Shown here: one piece after another, positions 36,416 to 45,007 of the stretch
How positions within the stretch are numbered: the first letter of the stretch is position 1
Layout: each line of letters starts with the position of its first letter
Source of the DNA: Peribacillus frigoritolerans
GTDB taxonomy: Bacteria > Bacillota > Bacilli > Bacillales > DSM-1321
Assembly (NCBI RefSeq): GCF_001636405.1
Contig: NZ_KV440950.1
Span: 3,016,768-3,080,767 of the forward strand
Length of the DNA: 64,000 nt
Direction of reading: 5' to 3'
Program-made: the position numbers and the translations under genes
The notes under the pieces: generated by a model
Told to the model about the DNA's origin: nothing
Database searches by the model: none
The model's input: the letters and a program-made list of their open reading frames with translations, nothing else

Positions 36416-36763
36416 ATGAGCACTTTACTGAATTCATTAACCACTGAGCTGCGCAGAGGCACTTTGACGTTAGCTGTCTTAAGTCAGCTCAAAACTCCGC
36501 AGTATGGGTACTCGCTTGTCCAGCGTTTAGAGAAGTCTGGAATTACCATTGATCAAAGTACTTTATATCCTTTGCTTCGCCGCCTGGAAAAACAAGAATT
36601 GGTGACCAGCAGCTGGGATACCTCTGAAAGTAGACCGCGTAAGTACTATTCTTTAAGTGATTATGGGGGAGAAATCTTCACGCAGTTAAAGGAAGAATGG
36701 GAAAAAACTTCTCAAGAGCTTTATATATTATTAAAAGGAGAGGGAGAAGATGGAGCTGATTGA
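36416..36763 (+). CDS. PadR-family transcriptional regulator
   Basis: The 115-residue product is a short PadR protein. The winged HTH occupies residues 10-95 (LRRGTLTLAVLSQLKTPQYGYSLVQRL, QSTLYPLLRRLEKQELV, RPRKYYSLSDYG), and a single C-terminal dimerisation helix follows. PadR/HAAS pairs commonly autoregulate a membrane-protein operon under envelope or antimicrobial stress. The next gene overlaps by 14 bp and encodes the matching HAAS-domain protein. The promoter region contains the direct repeat CATAGTATA at 36365-36373 and 36391-36399, which may be part of the operator. Confidence 0.9.
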   Translation: MSTLLNSLTTELRRGTLTLAVLSQLKTPQYGYSLVQRLEKSGITIDQSTLYPLLRRLEKQELVTSSWDTSESRPRKYYSLSDYGGEIFTQLKEEWEKTSQELYILLKGEGEDGAD

Positions 36764-37739
36764 ACTTTATATTCAGGAAGTGACCCGCAGGCTGCCAGAA
36801 AAAAACCGGGCGGATATTGCGCTTGAGCTTCAATCCACAATCGAAGATATGCTTCCGGAGGATTATACGGAGCAAGACGTGAAAACGGTACTTTTAAAAT
36901 TAGGAGATCCGGTTACACTGGCAAGTGGTTATCGCGATCGGCCAATGCATCTGATCGGGCCTCGTTATTATGATGTTTATATCAGTCTGTTGAAAATGAT
37001 TTTACCAATCGCTGCAGTCATTTCACTGATCGCATTAGTAGGGGATAATCCGTTTCGGGATACGGGGAATACGGTTATGGAAGCAATTTTAAAAATAATC
37101 GGGAAAGGAATTTCAGGTATCATCAGTACAGGTATCCAAGTGTTTTTCTGGTTAACGCTTTCATTTGCCATTTTAGAACGCTTGGACACTTCAAAAGACC
37201 AGTCGCCCGTAACAAAAGACTTGAAACCATGGACACCGGAAAACTTAAAAGATATTCCGAACATTTCAAAGAAAAAAGCGGTCCCTATGATCGAGGTTTT
37301 TGCAAGTTTGTTAGGCCTTTCTGTATTCGCAGCCCTTTATTTCAATGCAGCAAACCTGTTAGGCGTCTATGAAAAAAGAAATGGCAGTCTCATTTTCGTG
37401 ACACCTTCTTTTAATCAAGATGTATTGAATTCCTATTGGCTGCTGGTATCTTGCGTCATTATCATTGGGGTGCTCTTAGCGATATATAAATTATTTTTAG
37501 GTCGATGGACCCTGAAATTAGCTTTTTTTCATGCCATATACCAGCTGTTGTACACTCTGGCTTTCATCATCATCATCAGTAATCCTGATTTATTGAACCC
37601 GGAATTCCTTGCATACCAAAGAACACTATTCTCAATCGATGAATGGAAAAGCTCGATATACTGGGGTCTCATACTCATCTCCATCATTTTTGCCGCCTAC
37701 GATACCTATCAAGGCTTCCGAAAGGCAAAAATCCGTTAA
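36750..37739 (+). CDS. HAAS-domain membrane protein, partner of PadR
   Basis: The 329-residue product begins with the HAAS/DUF1700-type domain (residues 1-70: IQEVTRRLPEKNRADIALELQSTIEDML, VLLKLGDPVTLASGYRDRP). About six membrane segments follow (LLKMILPIAAVISLIALVG, VFASLLGLSVFAALYF, SYWLLVSCVIIIGVLLAIY and others). Such proteins are found downstream of PadR regulators and are thought to bind them or sense membrane state; direct function is not established. It is translationally coupled to padR by overlap. AGGAGAGGGAGAAG serves as ribosome site. Confidence 0.85.
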   Translation: MELIELYIQEVTRRLPEKNRADIALELQSTIEDMLPEDYTEQDVKTVLLKLGDPVTLASGYRDRPMHLIGPRYYDVYISLLKMILPIAAVISLIALVGDNPFRDTGNTVMEAILKIIGKGISGIISTGIQVFFWLTLSFAILERLDTSKDQSPVTKDLKPWTPENLKDIPNISKKKAVPMIEVFASLLGLSVFAALYFNAANLLGVYEKRNGSLIFVTPSFNQDVLNSYWLLVSCVIIIGVLLAIYKLFLGRWTLKLAFFHAIYQLLYTLAFIIIISNPDLLNPEFLAYQRTLFSIDEWKSSIYWGLILISIIFAAYDTYQGFRKAKIR

Positions 37740-37741
37740 GG

Positions 37742-37768
37742 CACAGCATCTTAGCTGTGTTTTTTTTG
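37742..37768 (+). terminator. Terminator of the padR operon
   Basis: CACAGC and GCTGTG form a small stem followed by eight T. Confidence 0.75.
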
Positions 37769-37842
37769 TTTAAATATTTTGTGAAGTGAAAGGTGAGCTG
37801 ATACAAGCCTGAAAGATTATTTCTCAAGATACAAGGGACAAC

Positions 37843-37899
37843 AAAAAAACACCTCATATGTCATATAGTTTATAACTAACTATACAGCATATGGGGCGT
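37843..37899 (-). terminator. iseA terminator (minus strand)
   Basis: On the minus strand GCCCCATATG pairs with CATATGAGGTG, with TATAGTT/AACTATA inside, and is followed by seven T. Confidence 0.85.
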
Positions 37900-37917
37900 T
37901 ATATTTAAACCGATGTT

Positions 37918-38445
37918 TTATTGAACTGCATCGAACTGATTGACTTTCCAAGCGGAACCGGACTTATAGAAGGTAACCGTTCTTTTTACTGACTCACCGT
38001 CGACTGTAGGTACAGTTAAATTGTATGACCTAACGTTTTGTTTTTGATAGGCCAATTTAATTTTGGCTTTTTTCCACTCTAACATGCTAAAGCCATCTCC
38101 GACAGGACGTGCTAATTTCCCTTTATGGGTAATGTAATTATATTTAGTCAGTCCTTTTTCAATTGCATTATTAGTAAATGTCTCTGCTAAGTAGGTAGTC
38201 AATTTATCTTTTGTATTAAACTCTTGGCAAAGGTATGAATACTCTGTCCCTTTATAATTGAAAGTTTTTTGTGAACATGAACGGGTTTTGTATCCATGTA
38301 AAGCATTCCAAAAATGTTTGCTGGCATTATCGGCTATCTTTAATGCATTTGCGTCAGACAATGATGTCGTTTTTGCGGTAACCGGACCACTTAATGTGAA
38401 AAGTAAAATGATAATGGATAATAACATACCTAAAAGTTTTTTCAT
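37918..38445 (-). CDS. iseA: Secreted DL-endopeptidase inhibitor, IseA family
   Basis: The 175-residue product has an N-terminal signal peptide (MKKLLGMLLSIIILLFTLSG, cleavage after VTA about residue 24). A single compact domain follows with the IseA features NASKHFWNALHGY, two Cys (SCSQ...YLCQ) and a C-terminal VTFYKSGSAWKVNQFDAVQ. IseA (YoeB) binds and inhibits the catalytic site of LytE/LytF/CwlS-type NlpC/P60 endopeptidases at the cell surface. ATG 38445 is chosen because GGGGAG lies 7 bp upstream; an in-frame TTG at 38460 lies within that site. It stands alone with its own terminator. Confidence 0.9.
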   Translation of the reverse strand: MKKLLGMLLSIIILLFTLSGPVTAKTTSLSDANALKIADNASKHFWNALHGYKTRSCSQKTFNYKGTEYSYLCQEFNTKDKLTTYLAETFTNNAIEKGLTKYNYITHKGKLARPVGDGFSMLEWKKAKIKLAYQKQNVRSYNLTVPTVDGESVKRTVTFYKSGSAWKVNQFDAVQ

Positions 38446-38810
38446 ATCATATCTCCCCAATCCCTAATAGGATACTTATGTAACGAAAGTTTAATAAATA
38501 TTACAATTGTTACATTTATATTACAACATGTTTGGCATAAGTAAAAGAGAAATTTTGTTAATTTTTAAATATAATTTTAGGTTTTATCAAATATTCATAG
38601 TTTGTTCACTATATTCTTTTTGAAAGGGCGTTCACAGATTTGCAATAGAATGAGGTTACATACTTCCTATTCCACGAACTGGCCTATTTAAAACCTGGCA
38701 GTTCATTCTTTCACTGGACAAGTTCATTCATTATATTTTCATTAATATCAAGATATGTTCAAAGAACTCGAATTACCCAGGCAGATCCGGAAAAAATAAA
38801 ATATAAAGGT

Positions 38811-38840
38811 TTGACAAACTTTCTAATTCTACCGTATTAT
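38811..38840 (+). promoter_or_regulatory. Sigma-A promoter for the riboswitch transcript
   Basis: TTGACA (38811-38816) and TATTAT (38835-38840) are separated by 18 bp. Transcription would begin about 20 bp before the yybP-ykoY aptamer. Confidence 0.75.
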
Positions 38841-38864
38841 AAATTATATACTTGAATACATTCT

Positions 38865-38973
38865 CCAAAGGGGAGTAGCTTTTACAACAATGTCGTCATT
38901 ACGGAGCTCTTTGCTCTCGGTGTTGTTGGCAGCATATTGTTGTTAGCCAGACCTTACCTATTGGTAAAGGTCT
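38865..38973 (+). ncRNA. yybP-ykoY (manganese) riboswitch aptamer
   Basis: The conserved blocks appear in the right order: AAAGGGGAGTAGC (38867-38879), GTCGTCATTACGGAG, CTCTCGGTGTTGTTGGCAG and GTTAGCCAGACCTT (to about 38955). These match the known Mn2+-binding yybP-ykoY fold, where the two loops GGGGAGTA and the CGGxx...GGCA region meet at the metal site. It lies 39 bp upstream of a terminator and leads into the Spo0M-like/mscS genes. Confidence 0.93.
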
Positions 38974-38986
38974 ATTTTGTTTTAGT

Positions 38987-39017
38987 AAACCTTTACCAAA
39001 GTGGTAAAGGTTTTTTT
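38987..39017 (+). terminator. Riboswitch expression platform: regulated terminator
   Basis: CCTTTACC (38990-38997) pairs with GGTAAAGG (39003-39010), followed by seven T. The same CCTTTACC can pair with GGTAAAGG at 38963-38970. That upstream copy is otherwise taken up by the hairpin AGACCTTACC/GGTAAAGGTCT, which uses the 3' side of the aptamer closing stem. This predicts read-through when Mn2+ holds the aptamer closed. Confidence 0.85.
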
Positions 39018-39092
39018 GTAGTCCCCTTAAGGAAATGTATAAACATGTAGGTTTTAGTAGAAAAACAAATAAATATAAATGGAGTGTATTCT

Positions 39093-39485
39093 TTGATACT
39101 TAGAAAATCTTTGCTACTTTTAGGAATAGGTTCTGCACAAATAGATTTAATCCTTCCGAAAAATACGTATAAATCCGGTGAATGCATAAATGGATATTTT
39201 TTGATTAAGGGTGGTACCCTTGCGCAAAGAATAAGAAGGATTGAATGTGATTTGATCATGGATACTCATTCTACGGGAATGGAAGAGATCCTTAAAACGA
39301 GCACCATTTTGTCTACAAGGGAGATAAATTCAGGGGAAAGCAACGAAATTCCTTTCAACTTTTGTCTGCCTATTTTGAAGGAGCCTTATAAGCGAGGGGT
39401 ATCCTATCGCCTTAAAACGAGACTTGTCCTTGATAAAGGGATAATCGGAAAGGATGATGACTGGATTTTAATCGAATCTGAATAA
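39093..39485 (+). CDS. Short Spo0M-like (arrestin-fold) protein
   Basis: The 130-residue product resembles the N-terminal arrestin-like domain of the sporulation-control protein Spo0M (GSAQIDLILPKNTYKSGECINGYFLIKGG, then IRRIECDLIM, IPFNFCLPILKEPYKRGVSYRLKTRLVLDKGI). Spo0M is about 258 residues, so this protein is only half length, with no second domain. TTG 39093 has GGAG 8 bp upstream. It is preferred over GTG 39084, which overlaps that site. It follows the Mn riboswitch terminator by about 75 bp and precedes mscS by 22 bp, so both genes are under the riboswitch. The function of the short form is unknown. Confidence 0.75.
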   Translation: MILRKSLLLLGIGSAQIDLILPKNTYKSGECINGYFLIKGGTLAQRIRRIECDLIMDTHSTGMEEILKTSTILSTREINSGESNEIPFNFCLPILKEPYKRGVSYRLKTRLVLDKGIIGKDDDWILIESE

Positions 39486-39507
39486 ACGTGAAAATGGAGG
39501 TGAAAAC

Positions 39508-40389
39508 ATGAATATCTTGAAATTTTCTGAGCTTGCTGTGGATTACTGGGAAGAATTTTTATTATTGAGGCTTTTCATATTGGCTATACTGTTATTGGCT
39601 GTTTATTATATTTTGAATAAACTGGTTGAATGGTTCTTTATAAGATCCAATTTTTTCGACGAAGAAGTCGAAAAAACGATACAGGGGGTTACCCGTTCTT
39701 CTCTTAGGTACGGTATATCCGGGCTTTTCCTTATATATTTGATTGGACAGTTTATAGACCTAAAAGGAATTTTAGCCGGAGCTGGTATTTTAGGGGTCGT
39801 GATCGGATTTGCCGCTCAGCAAATGCTTAAGGATATCTTATTGGGATTTGTAAGGCTTTCGGATAATGAATTCCGAGTCGGGAATTTCGTGACATTCAAC
39901 GGGACAAGTTCCGGGACGATTGAGGAAATCGGCATCCGGTTCATGCAGATCAGGGAATGGTCAGGAAAATTGCTGACCATCCCACATAGTGAAATCAGGA
40001 CGATTCAAAATTTTAATAAAGGGAGAATGCGAATCATTGAACGCATTACAGTAAGTTACCAGGAGAATCCTGAAAAGGTAAAACGGCTGTTGGAGGATAT
40101 ATGTATTATCTGTAATGATAAGTATGGTGAAAGCCTTCTAAGGCTAGAAGATGGTACACCCGAAGAGGATTTTAGATACATAGGCATTACGGATTTAAAT
40201 CCGAATCTAAAATATGTTGGATATGAACTATGCATAGTGGGACTTGTGAAACCTGATGATTACTTTGAAACATCGAGAAGCGTGAGGTTTGAAATGATGA
40301 CTGCTTTACATGAGCATCAAATTCTAATGCCATCTTCCCATTTGCTTGTACAGGGCAATCCAAATCAAGAACGTTTATTGGAGAACTGA
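39508..40389 (+). CDS. Small-conductance mechanosensitive channel, MscS family
   Basis: The 293-residue product has two N-terminal membrane helices (LLLRLFILAILLLAVYYIL and YGISGLFLIYLIGQF). The pore helix TM3 follows with the typical GAGILGVVIGFAAQQMLKDILLGF. Next is the beta domain (FVTFNGTSSGTIEEIGIRFMQIREWSGKLLTIPHSEI) and a C-terminal alpha/beta cap. MscS channels release solutes under membrane tension; related proteins in other bacteria pass divalent cations or small metabolites. AAAATGGAGG is the ribosome site. It is the second gene after the yybP-ykoY riboswitch, which suggests induction by manganese. Confidence 0.9.
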   Translation: MNILKFSELAVDYWEEFLLLRLFILAILLLAVYYILNKLVEWFFIRSNFFDEEVEKTIQGVTRSSLRYGISGLFLIYLIGQFIDLKGILAGAGILGVVIGFAAQQMLKDILLGFVRLSDNEFRVGNFVTFNGTSSGTIEEIGIRFMQIREWSGKLLTIPHSEIRTIQNFNKGRMRIIERITVSYQENPEKVKRLLEDICIICNDKYGESLLRLEDGTPEEDFRYIGITDLNPNLKYVGYELCIVGLVKPDDYFETSRSVRFEMMTALHEHQILMPSSHLLVQGNPNQERLLEN

Positions 40390-40483
40390 AAAGAAGAAAC
40401 ACATTTGCTTGAGATAATCCGGGAAAAGGTCATGAAAAAAATGATGGATAAGGTAACGAAGGGCAAAAGCCATATTCGGTGCC

Positions 40484-40522
40484 AGCCCTTTGAAGCTTAA
40501 GGATAGTAAGGGGCTTTCTTTT
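40484..40522 (+). terminator. Probable terminator after mscS
   Basis: AGCCCTT pairs with AAGGGGCT around a 16-base loop and is followed by a short T-rich run, 95 bp after the mscS stop. Confidence 0.55.
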
Positions 40523-40850
40523 AAAGGAAGTCCATTTTTTATATTAGAAAAATAAATAAACCCATCCCAAAAAATAGTTTTATTTTATTAATTTTCCCCT
40601 TGATTTATCAGATTAAATAAATTATTATGAAAATAACATAAAATGGAAGGGTGACCTTTAAACAATGATCATTTAATCCTATTTTTTAAGAAAAAATGCG
40701 TGCTTAAAACGAATTTTTTTTCTGGATAGGATTAGTCTGTACATTAAAATACAAACAAAGATCATTGTGTCCTTCGAATAGGGATATTTTGCCTTGTTAA
40801 ATTTGTATTGTACTGCCTCCTGTCCAGATATTTCACAGGGGGTTTTTATA

Positions 40851-42104
40851 TTGGCGAATAACACATCTGAAACATTAAATAATAAGGAACCTAACATTTT
40901 TAAAAATCGAGTGTTCCAGGCCATTATCTTCTCAGGGCTGTTTTTACAAATAGGGATATGGGTACGGAATTTTGCCGTTTTGTTATTCGTCATGGAGAAG
41001 ACAAATGGAGATGCCTTTGCCATTTCCATGATATCAGTAGCAGAATTCGCACCCATTTTTATTTTTTCATTTATTGGAGGGACGTTTGCTGACCGCTGGA
41101 GTCCGAAAAAAACGATGGTTTGGTGTGATATTTTAAGTGCAATATCCGTATTTGCTGTGCTTATCTCACTAATCTTCGGCAGTTGGAAAATGGTTTTCTT
41201 CGCAACTTTAATTTCGGCGATACTTTCTCAATTTTCTCAGCCATCGGGCATGAAGCTATTTAAGATGCATTTGCCAGAAAGCCAAATCCAGACAGGGATG
41301 TCAGTTTATCAGACCGTCTTCGCAGTATTTATGGTTTTAGGTCCGATTCTCGGTACATTTGCCTTCCAATCTTTCGGGATAAACACCTCGATTGCGATTA
41401 CTGGCCTGGCGTTTCTACTTTCAGCTGGCGCACTCGCCTTTCTTCCAAAAGATCGCAAACTGAATGAGGGGACAGCAAAAACAACATTATGGCAGGAAAT
41501 GAAAAGCGGTGTGAGCTACGTATTACGAAAAAAAGAACTGAGTTTGCTTGGTTTATGTTTTCTGGCTGCTGGGCTCGGACTGGGTTTCATTCAGCCGCTC
41601 TCGATATTCCTTGTTACAGAACAACTGGAACTGCCTAAGGAAAATCTCCAATGGTTATTTATGGTGAATGGGTTTGGTATGATTTTAGGCGGAGCCGGTG
41701 TAATGATTTTTGCCAAAAAGGTGGCACCTCAAAGATTATTAGCTTTCGGAATGCTTGTGAATGCCATAGGATTGGCGGTAATGGGGCTTTCAACAAATCT
41801 TTGGATTACACTTACTGCCGAGTTCTTTAATGGGCTAATGCTTCCTTGTATCCAAATCGGAATCAATACATTGATATTGCAGAGGACCGAGGGCGAGTTC
41901 ATCGGAAGGGTCAATGGAATCTTAAGCCCATTATTCACTGGATCGATGGTATTGACCATGAGTGCGGCAGGCGTGCTGAAAGAGCAATTTTCACTCGTCG
42001 CCATATTTGAAACCGCCGCTTTCTTTTTTATTCTAGGAATGTTTTTCATATTGCCATTGTACAATCAGAAGGCCGAAACGAAACCTCTGGAAGTTCAATC
42101 ATAA
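40851..42104 (+). CDS. MFS transporter (macrolide-efflux/enterobactin-exporter type)
   Basis: The 417-residue product has 12 predicted membrane helices. MFS features include the loop 2-3 motif GGTFADRWSPKKTMVWCDI and the paired FLSAGALAFLPKD/LWQEMKSGVSYVLRKKELSLLGL central loop. This overall pattern is that of the MefA/EntS-like DHA3 subfamily, members of which export macrolides or siderophores. TTG 40851 has AGGGGG 8 bp upstream. The frame is open 19 codons further up but without a ribosome site. Substrate is unknown. It stands alone with a strong terminator. Confidence 0.87.
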   Translation: MANNTSETLNNKEPNIFKNRVFQAIIFSGLFLQIGIWVRNFAVLLFVMEKTNGDAFAISMISVAEFAPIFIFSFIGGTFADRWSPKKTMVWCDILSAISVFAVLISLIFGSWKMVFFATLISAILSQFSQPSGMKLFKMHLPESQIQTGMSVYQTVFAVFMVLGPILGTFAFQSFGINTSIAITGLAFLLSAGALAFLPKDRKLNEGTAKTTLWQEMKSGVSYVLRKKELSLLGLCFLAAGLGLGFIQPLSIFLVTEQLELPKENLQWLFMVNGFGMILGGAGVMIFAKKVAPQRLLAFGMLVNAIGLAVMGLSTNLWITLTAEFFNGLMLPCIQIGINTLILQRTEGEFIGRVNGILSPLFTGSMVLTMSAAGVLKEQFSLVAIFETAAFFFILGMFFILPLYNQKAETKPLEVQS

Positions 42105-42144
42105 GCATTTTGCGGTGTTCCAACACCTAAATACAGCTACAACC

Positions 42145-42180
42145 AAAAGAAAAGCAGCCAATTTTGGCTGCTTTTCTTTT
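42145..42180. terminator. Strong bidirectional terminator
   Basis: AAAAGAAAAGCAGCCA pairs with TGGCTGCTTTTCTTTT around a 4-base loop. Confidence 0.92.
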
Positions 42181-42304
42181 TACTGTCATTAGAACTAACA
42201 AATTCTGGATTGACAATTATTTTGGGAGTACTGGTTCATACTAAAAATGGGCTTATTGGTACTTATGCAAAAATTAGAGAAAAGCTTACAAAGGAGAAAA
42301 GTTA

Positions 42305-43786
42305 ATGATCCTTAAAGACATATTGAAAGAAGCGATAAACGGGGATTTGCCGAAGGACGTTGAACATATATCAATAACAGGTGTAACCGATAACTCTAAA
42401 GAAATAAAAAAAGGATTCCTTTTTGTTGCCGTAACCGGATATAAGTCCGATGGCCATAATTACATCAATGATGCAATTCGCTTAGGGGCATCGGCTGTGA
42501 TTGGCAATCGCGATATTAAGGATTTGGAAGTTCCTTATTTAAGAGTGGAGAACAGCCGTAAAGCATTAGGGCAAATCGCCAAAAGGTTTTATGGTGATCC
42601 CAGCAATCAAAAAATAATGATAGGAATTACGGGTACAAATGGAAAAACTACAACTAGCTATATGATTCAGCAAATATTAGAAGAAAATGGAGTAACCTGT
42701 TCAGTCATTGGTACGATACAGCATATTATCAATGGAAACAAAGTCGATTCCCATAATACGACTCCAGGTACCATGGAATTGAATTCCTTGCTGGCTGAAA
42801 GTAGGGACATGGTTGTCATAATGGAAGTGTCTTCACATGGATTAGCTCAATACCGTTTAGAAGGAATTGAATTTGATTTCTGTGTCTTCACGAATTTGTA
42901 TCATGACCATCTCGACTTCCATGGTACGATGGAGGATTATTTCCTGGCAAAATTACTGCTTTTTGAAAAATTGAAACCTAGTGGTCTTGCGATTATTAAT
43001 GGAGATGATTTCTGGGGGGGAAAACTGCAAGAATACTTATGGGAGAAGAATGTGAGTGCCTTTGTTTTTGGAAAATCCAATCGCTGCGATTTAGCCATCA
43101 CCAATTATAATACCGCAAGGAACCCCTTTATTTTATTGAATGAGAATCATGACTTTGTGAAAATTGAGTTACCTTTACCTGGACTTCATAATTTATATAA
43201 CGCAACAGCTGCCTATTCCGTAGCGAAGATGTTTCCAATTTCAAAACAGGAAATTCTCACTTCACTGAAACGATTTTCCGGTGTACCAGGAAGGTTTGAA
43301 ATATATAAGAAAGCTTCTGGGCCGACTATAGTCATCGATTATGCACATACTGCAGATGCCATTCATCACATGCTTCAAACGGCCAAAGAGTGTGGGGCCA
43401 AAAAGATTTTTCATATCTTTGGTTTCCGAGGTGGACGGGACACAACCAAAAGGGCTGAAATGATTAAAGTATCATCGGAGCATAGTGATGTTTTGATTTT
43501 GACAATGGATGATCAGAATTCGGACGGAATTGAGGGGATGGAATCCACACTAAATAAACTGCTTAACGATTACTCAGCTGGAAATGGGAAGGTTATTCCT
43601 GATCGTACCTATGCTATCCAGGAGGCGTTACAAGCAGGAAAGGAAGGCGATTGGATTATCATTACAGGTAAAGGGATTGAGAGATATGATCAGAAATTCG
43701 GACTACCAACCATTTCTGACAAAGAAACGGTATTATATCTGCAAAATAAGGACCAAGGGGATTTTATCGGTTATTTTGATCAATAG
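42305..43786 (+). CDS. MurE-type Mur ligase paralogue with altered amino-acid motif
   Basis: The 493-residue product has the full MurE architecture: N-terminal UDP-MurNAc-binding domain (GVTDNSKEIKKGFLFVAVTG), ATP loop GITGTNGKTTT, NTTPGTMELNSLLAE, EVSSHGLAQYR, FTNLYHDHLDFHG, PGRFE, IDYAHTADAIHHML, FGFRGGRDTTKRAEM and ITGKGIERYDQ. MurE adds the third residue (diaminopimelate in Bacillus) to UDP-MurNAc-Ala-Glu. Here the DNPR signature that reads diaminopimelate is replaced: the aligned segment is LTMDDQNSDG. The gene is outside any dcw cell-wall cluster and monocistronic. It is therefore probably a paralogue joining a different amino acid, or acting on a related UDP- or peptide precursor. AAAGGAG is the ribosome site. 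Confidence 0.87.
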   Translation: MILKDILKEAINGDLPKDVEHISITGVTDNSKEIKKGFLFVAVTGYKSDGHNYINDAIRLGASAVIGNRDIKDLEVPYLRVENSRKALGQIAKRFYGDPSNQKIMIGITGTNGKTTTSYMIQQILEENGVTCSVIGTIQHIINGNKVDSHNTTPGTMELNSLLAESRDMVVIMEVSSHGLAQYRLEGIEFDFCVFTNLYHDHLDFHGTMEDYFLAKLLLFEKLKPSGLAIINGDDFWGGKLQEYLWEKNVSAFVFGKSNRCDLAITNYNTARNPFILLNENHDFVKIELPLPGLHNLYNATAAYSVAKMFPISKQEILTSLKRFSGVPGRFEIYKKASGPTIVIDYAHTADAIHHMLQTAKECGAKKIFHIFGFRGGRDTTKRAEMIKVSSEHSDVLILTMDDQNSDGIEGMESTLNKLLNDYSAGNGKVIPDRTYAIQEALQAGKEGDWIIITGKGIERYDQKFGLPTISDKETVLYLQNKDQGDFIGYFDQ

Positions 43787-43898
43787 TTGATTATAACGAA
43801 GAACTAATCCAACTTACATCGATTCCACAGCCATAAGCGATTTTAAAATGGTGATTATTAACATTGTAACATGTGAGTAATTCAGGTATTATAACAAT

Positions 43899-44131
43899 AC
43901 AAGCTGCACTGTTCGTAATGATAATAAAGTTTTAACCTTTAAGCTGTAATAGGGAGTTTTATATTGAAACAGGAATGTTATGCCTCGTCACTGACTTGGA
44001 CAACAGGATTTTTTCTGCAAACACCCACTTTGAGGAGTGGTGGTTTAAAACTTTCTTACTGAATACGGCATTGGCGGCTTATATCTTAAAATGTTGAAGC
44101 CGGTCTCGTTCTGAGGCCGGTTTTTTGTTTT
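43899..44131 (+). ncRNA. Probable standalone structured small RNA
   Basis: A promoter TTGTAA (43864-43869) - 17 bp - TATTAT (43887-43892) and a strong terminator CCGGTCTC/GAGGCCGG plus T6 (44099-44127) enclose about 230 nt with no ORF. Internally, a hairpin AAACACCCACT/AGTGGTGGTTT (44019-44029/44036-44046) and pairs such as ATGCC/GGCAT and TAAGCTG/CGGCTTA close a long rod. The next gene is on the other strand, so it is not a leader. The long rod with a bulged middle recalls 6S RNA, but I cannot confirm that by sequence. Confidence 0.45.
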
Positions 44132-44224
44132 ATTTAAAATTGCGTACCGAAAAAAAAGTATGTACCGTTTTGCCGTCTGAAAATTCCCAAACCATATTGT
44201 GCAATTACATATTTTTGTAAACAT

Positions 44225-44767
44225 TCACTCTTGTTTTGTATAACGGTTGGCATAACTTGAAGCTACGAAAGCATCCGGTTTGATTTTTGGTTCCACCCCC
44301 ATGGATTCCATCCTGGCTACCATTTCTTTTACAAACTCACTGGTTTTGTTTCGCTTTCCAACCCCGATATCAATGTGACCTTCCATTGTGAACGTCGCAC
44401 CTTGATATACAGCAGGCAGGACAATATCGATTAACTGATTTTTTCTTTCTTCCGTAAACAGTGATACGATTTCCTCTGTTAACGACAACTCTTGAGAAAT
44501 ACGTTCATGTAAATGCAGCATCCTTCTAGGGATCATCACTTTTCTTATACAACCCCATACACCATTTCCGACCTGCCGTATTACGATGCCTGTAATGAAA
44601 ACCGTATGTTTTTTATGTACTTGCGAATCTGTCCCGACCATTAATTGATAGTTACCGGAAGGATTTAATTCCATAAACTCAACAATATGAACGAATACCT
44701 CTTCAAATGACATATCCTTTTTCTGAAGATTTTGAAATGGGATGTTCTGAAATGGATATTGCTTCAT
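44225..44767 (-). CDS. ykuK: YkuK family (DUF458) RNase H-like protein
   Basis: The 180-residue product matches the YkuK/DUF458 family: MVGTDSQVHKKHTVFITGIVI (RNase H-like first strand with Asp), CIRKVMIPRRMLHLHERISQELSLTEEIVSLF, EGHIDIGVGKRNKTSEFVKEMVARMESMGVEPKIKPDAFVASSYANRYTK. The fold is RNase H-like, but enzymatic activity is not established; some relatives are linked to stress and sporulation. Start ATG 44767 with AGGTGC upstream. It is monocistronic and convergent with the small RNA. Confidence 0.88.
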   Translation of the reverse strand: MKQYPFQNIPFQNLQKKDMSFEEVFVHIVEFMELNPSGNYQLMVGTDSQVHKKHTVFITGIVIRQVGNGVWGCIRKVMIPRRMLHLHERISQELSLTEEIVSLFTEERKNQLIDIVLPAVYQGATFTMEGHIDIGVGKRNKTSEFVKEMVARMESMGVEPKIKPDAFVASSYANRYTKQE

Positions 44768-44849
44768 ATTATTGCACCTAACCTTTCCCTGGATAGAATC
44801 AGATTATTAAATATCTCATGCCGTTCATAACACATCATATGAAGGAGGT

Positions 44850-44980
44850 CCTTGTTTCGTGCCGTGGGAAGAACCCGCCTCTAAAGAAGAGTCATCATTT
44901 CAAGTTGATCTCGCTGAATGGATATCAACTCAAGTTTTATTTCTTCTATTTTAAACAAAGGCTCTTTTCGTAAAGATTGT
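44850..44980. mobile_element. IS1182-type 5' fragment and repeat scraps
   Basis: GTGGGAAGAACCCGCCTCT (about 44862) resembles the middle of repeat copy B. The stretch around 44893-44918 (ATCATTTCAAGTTGAT, CGCTGAAT) and 44928-44945 (CTCAAGTTTTATTTCTT) matches the start of the IS1182 remnant near 26.85-26.92 kb. No coding potential is left. Confidence 0.5.
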
Positions 44981-45007
44981 TGTTTTTAAAACGAAACTAT
45001 TTAAGGG

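Noticed and set aside
43899..44131. T-box or metabolite riboswitch
   Set aside because: No T-box or other aptamer consensus is present, and the downstream gene is on the opposite strand, so a leader role is impossible.
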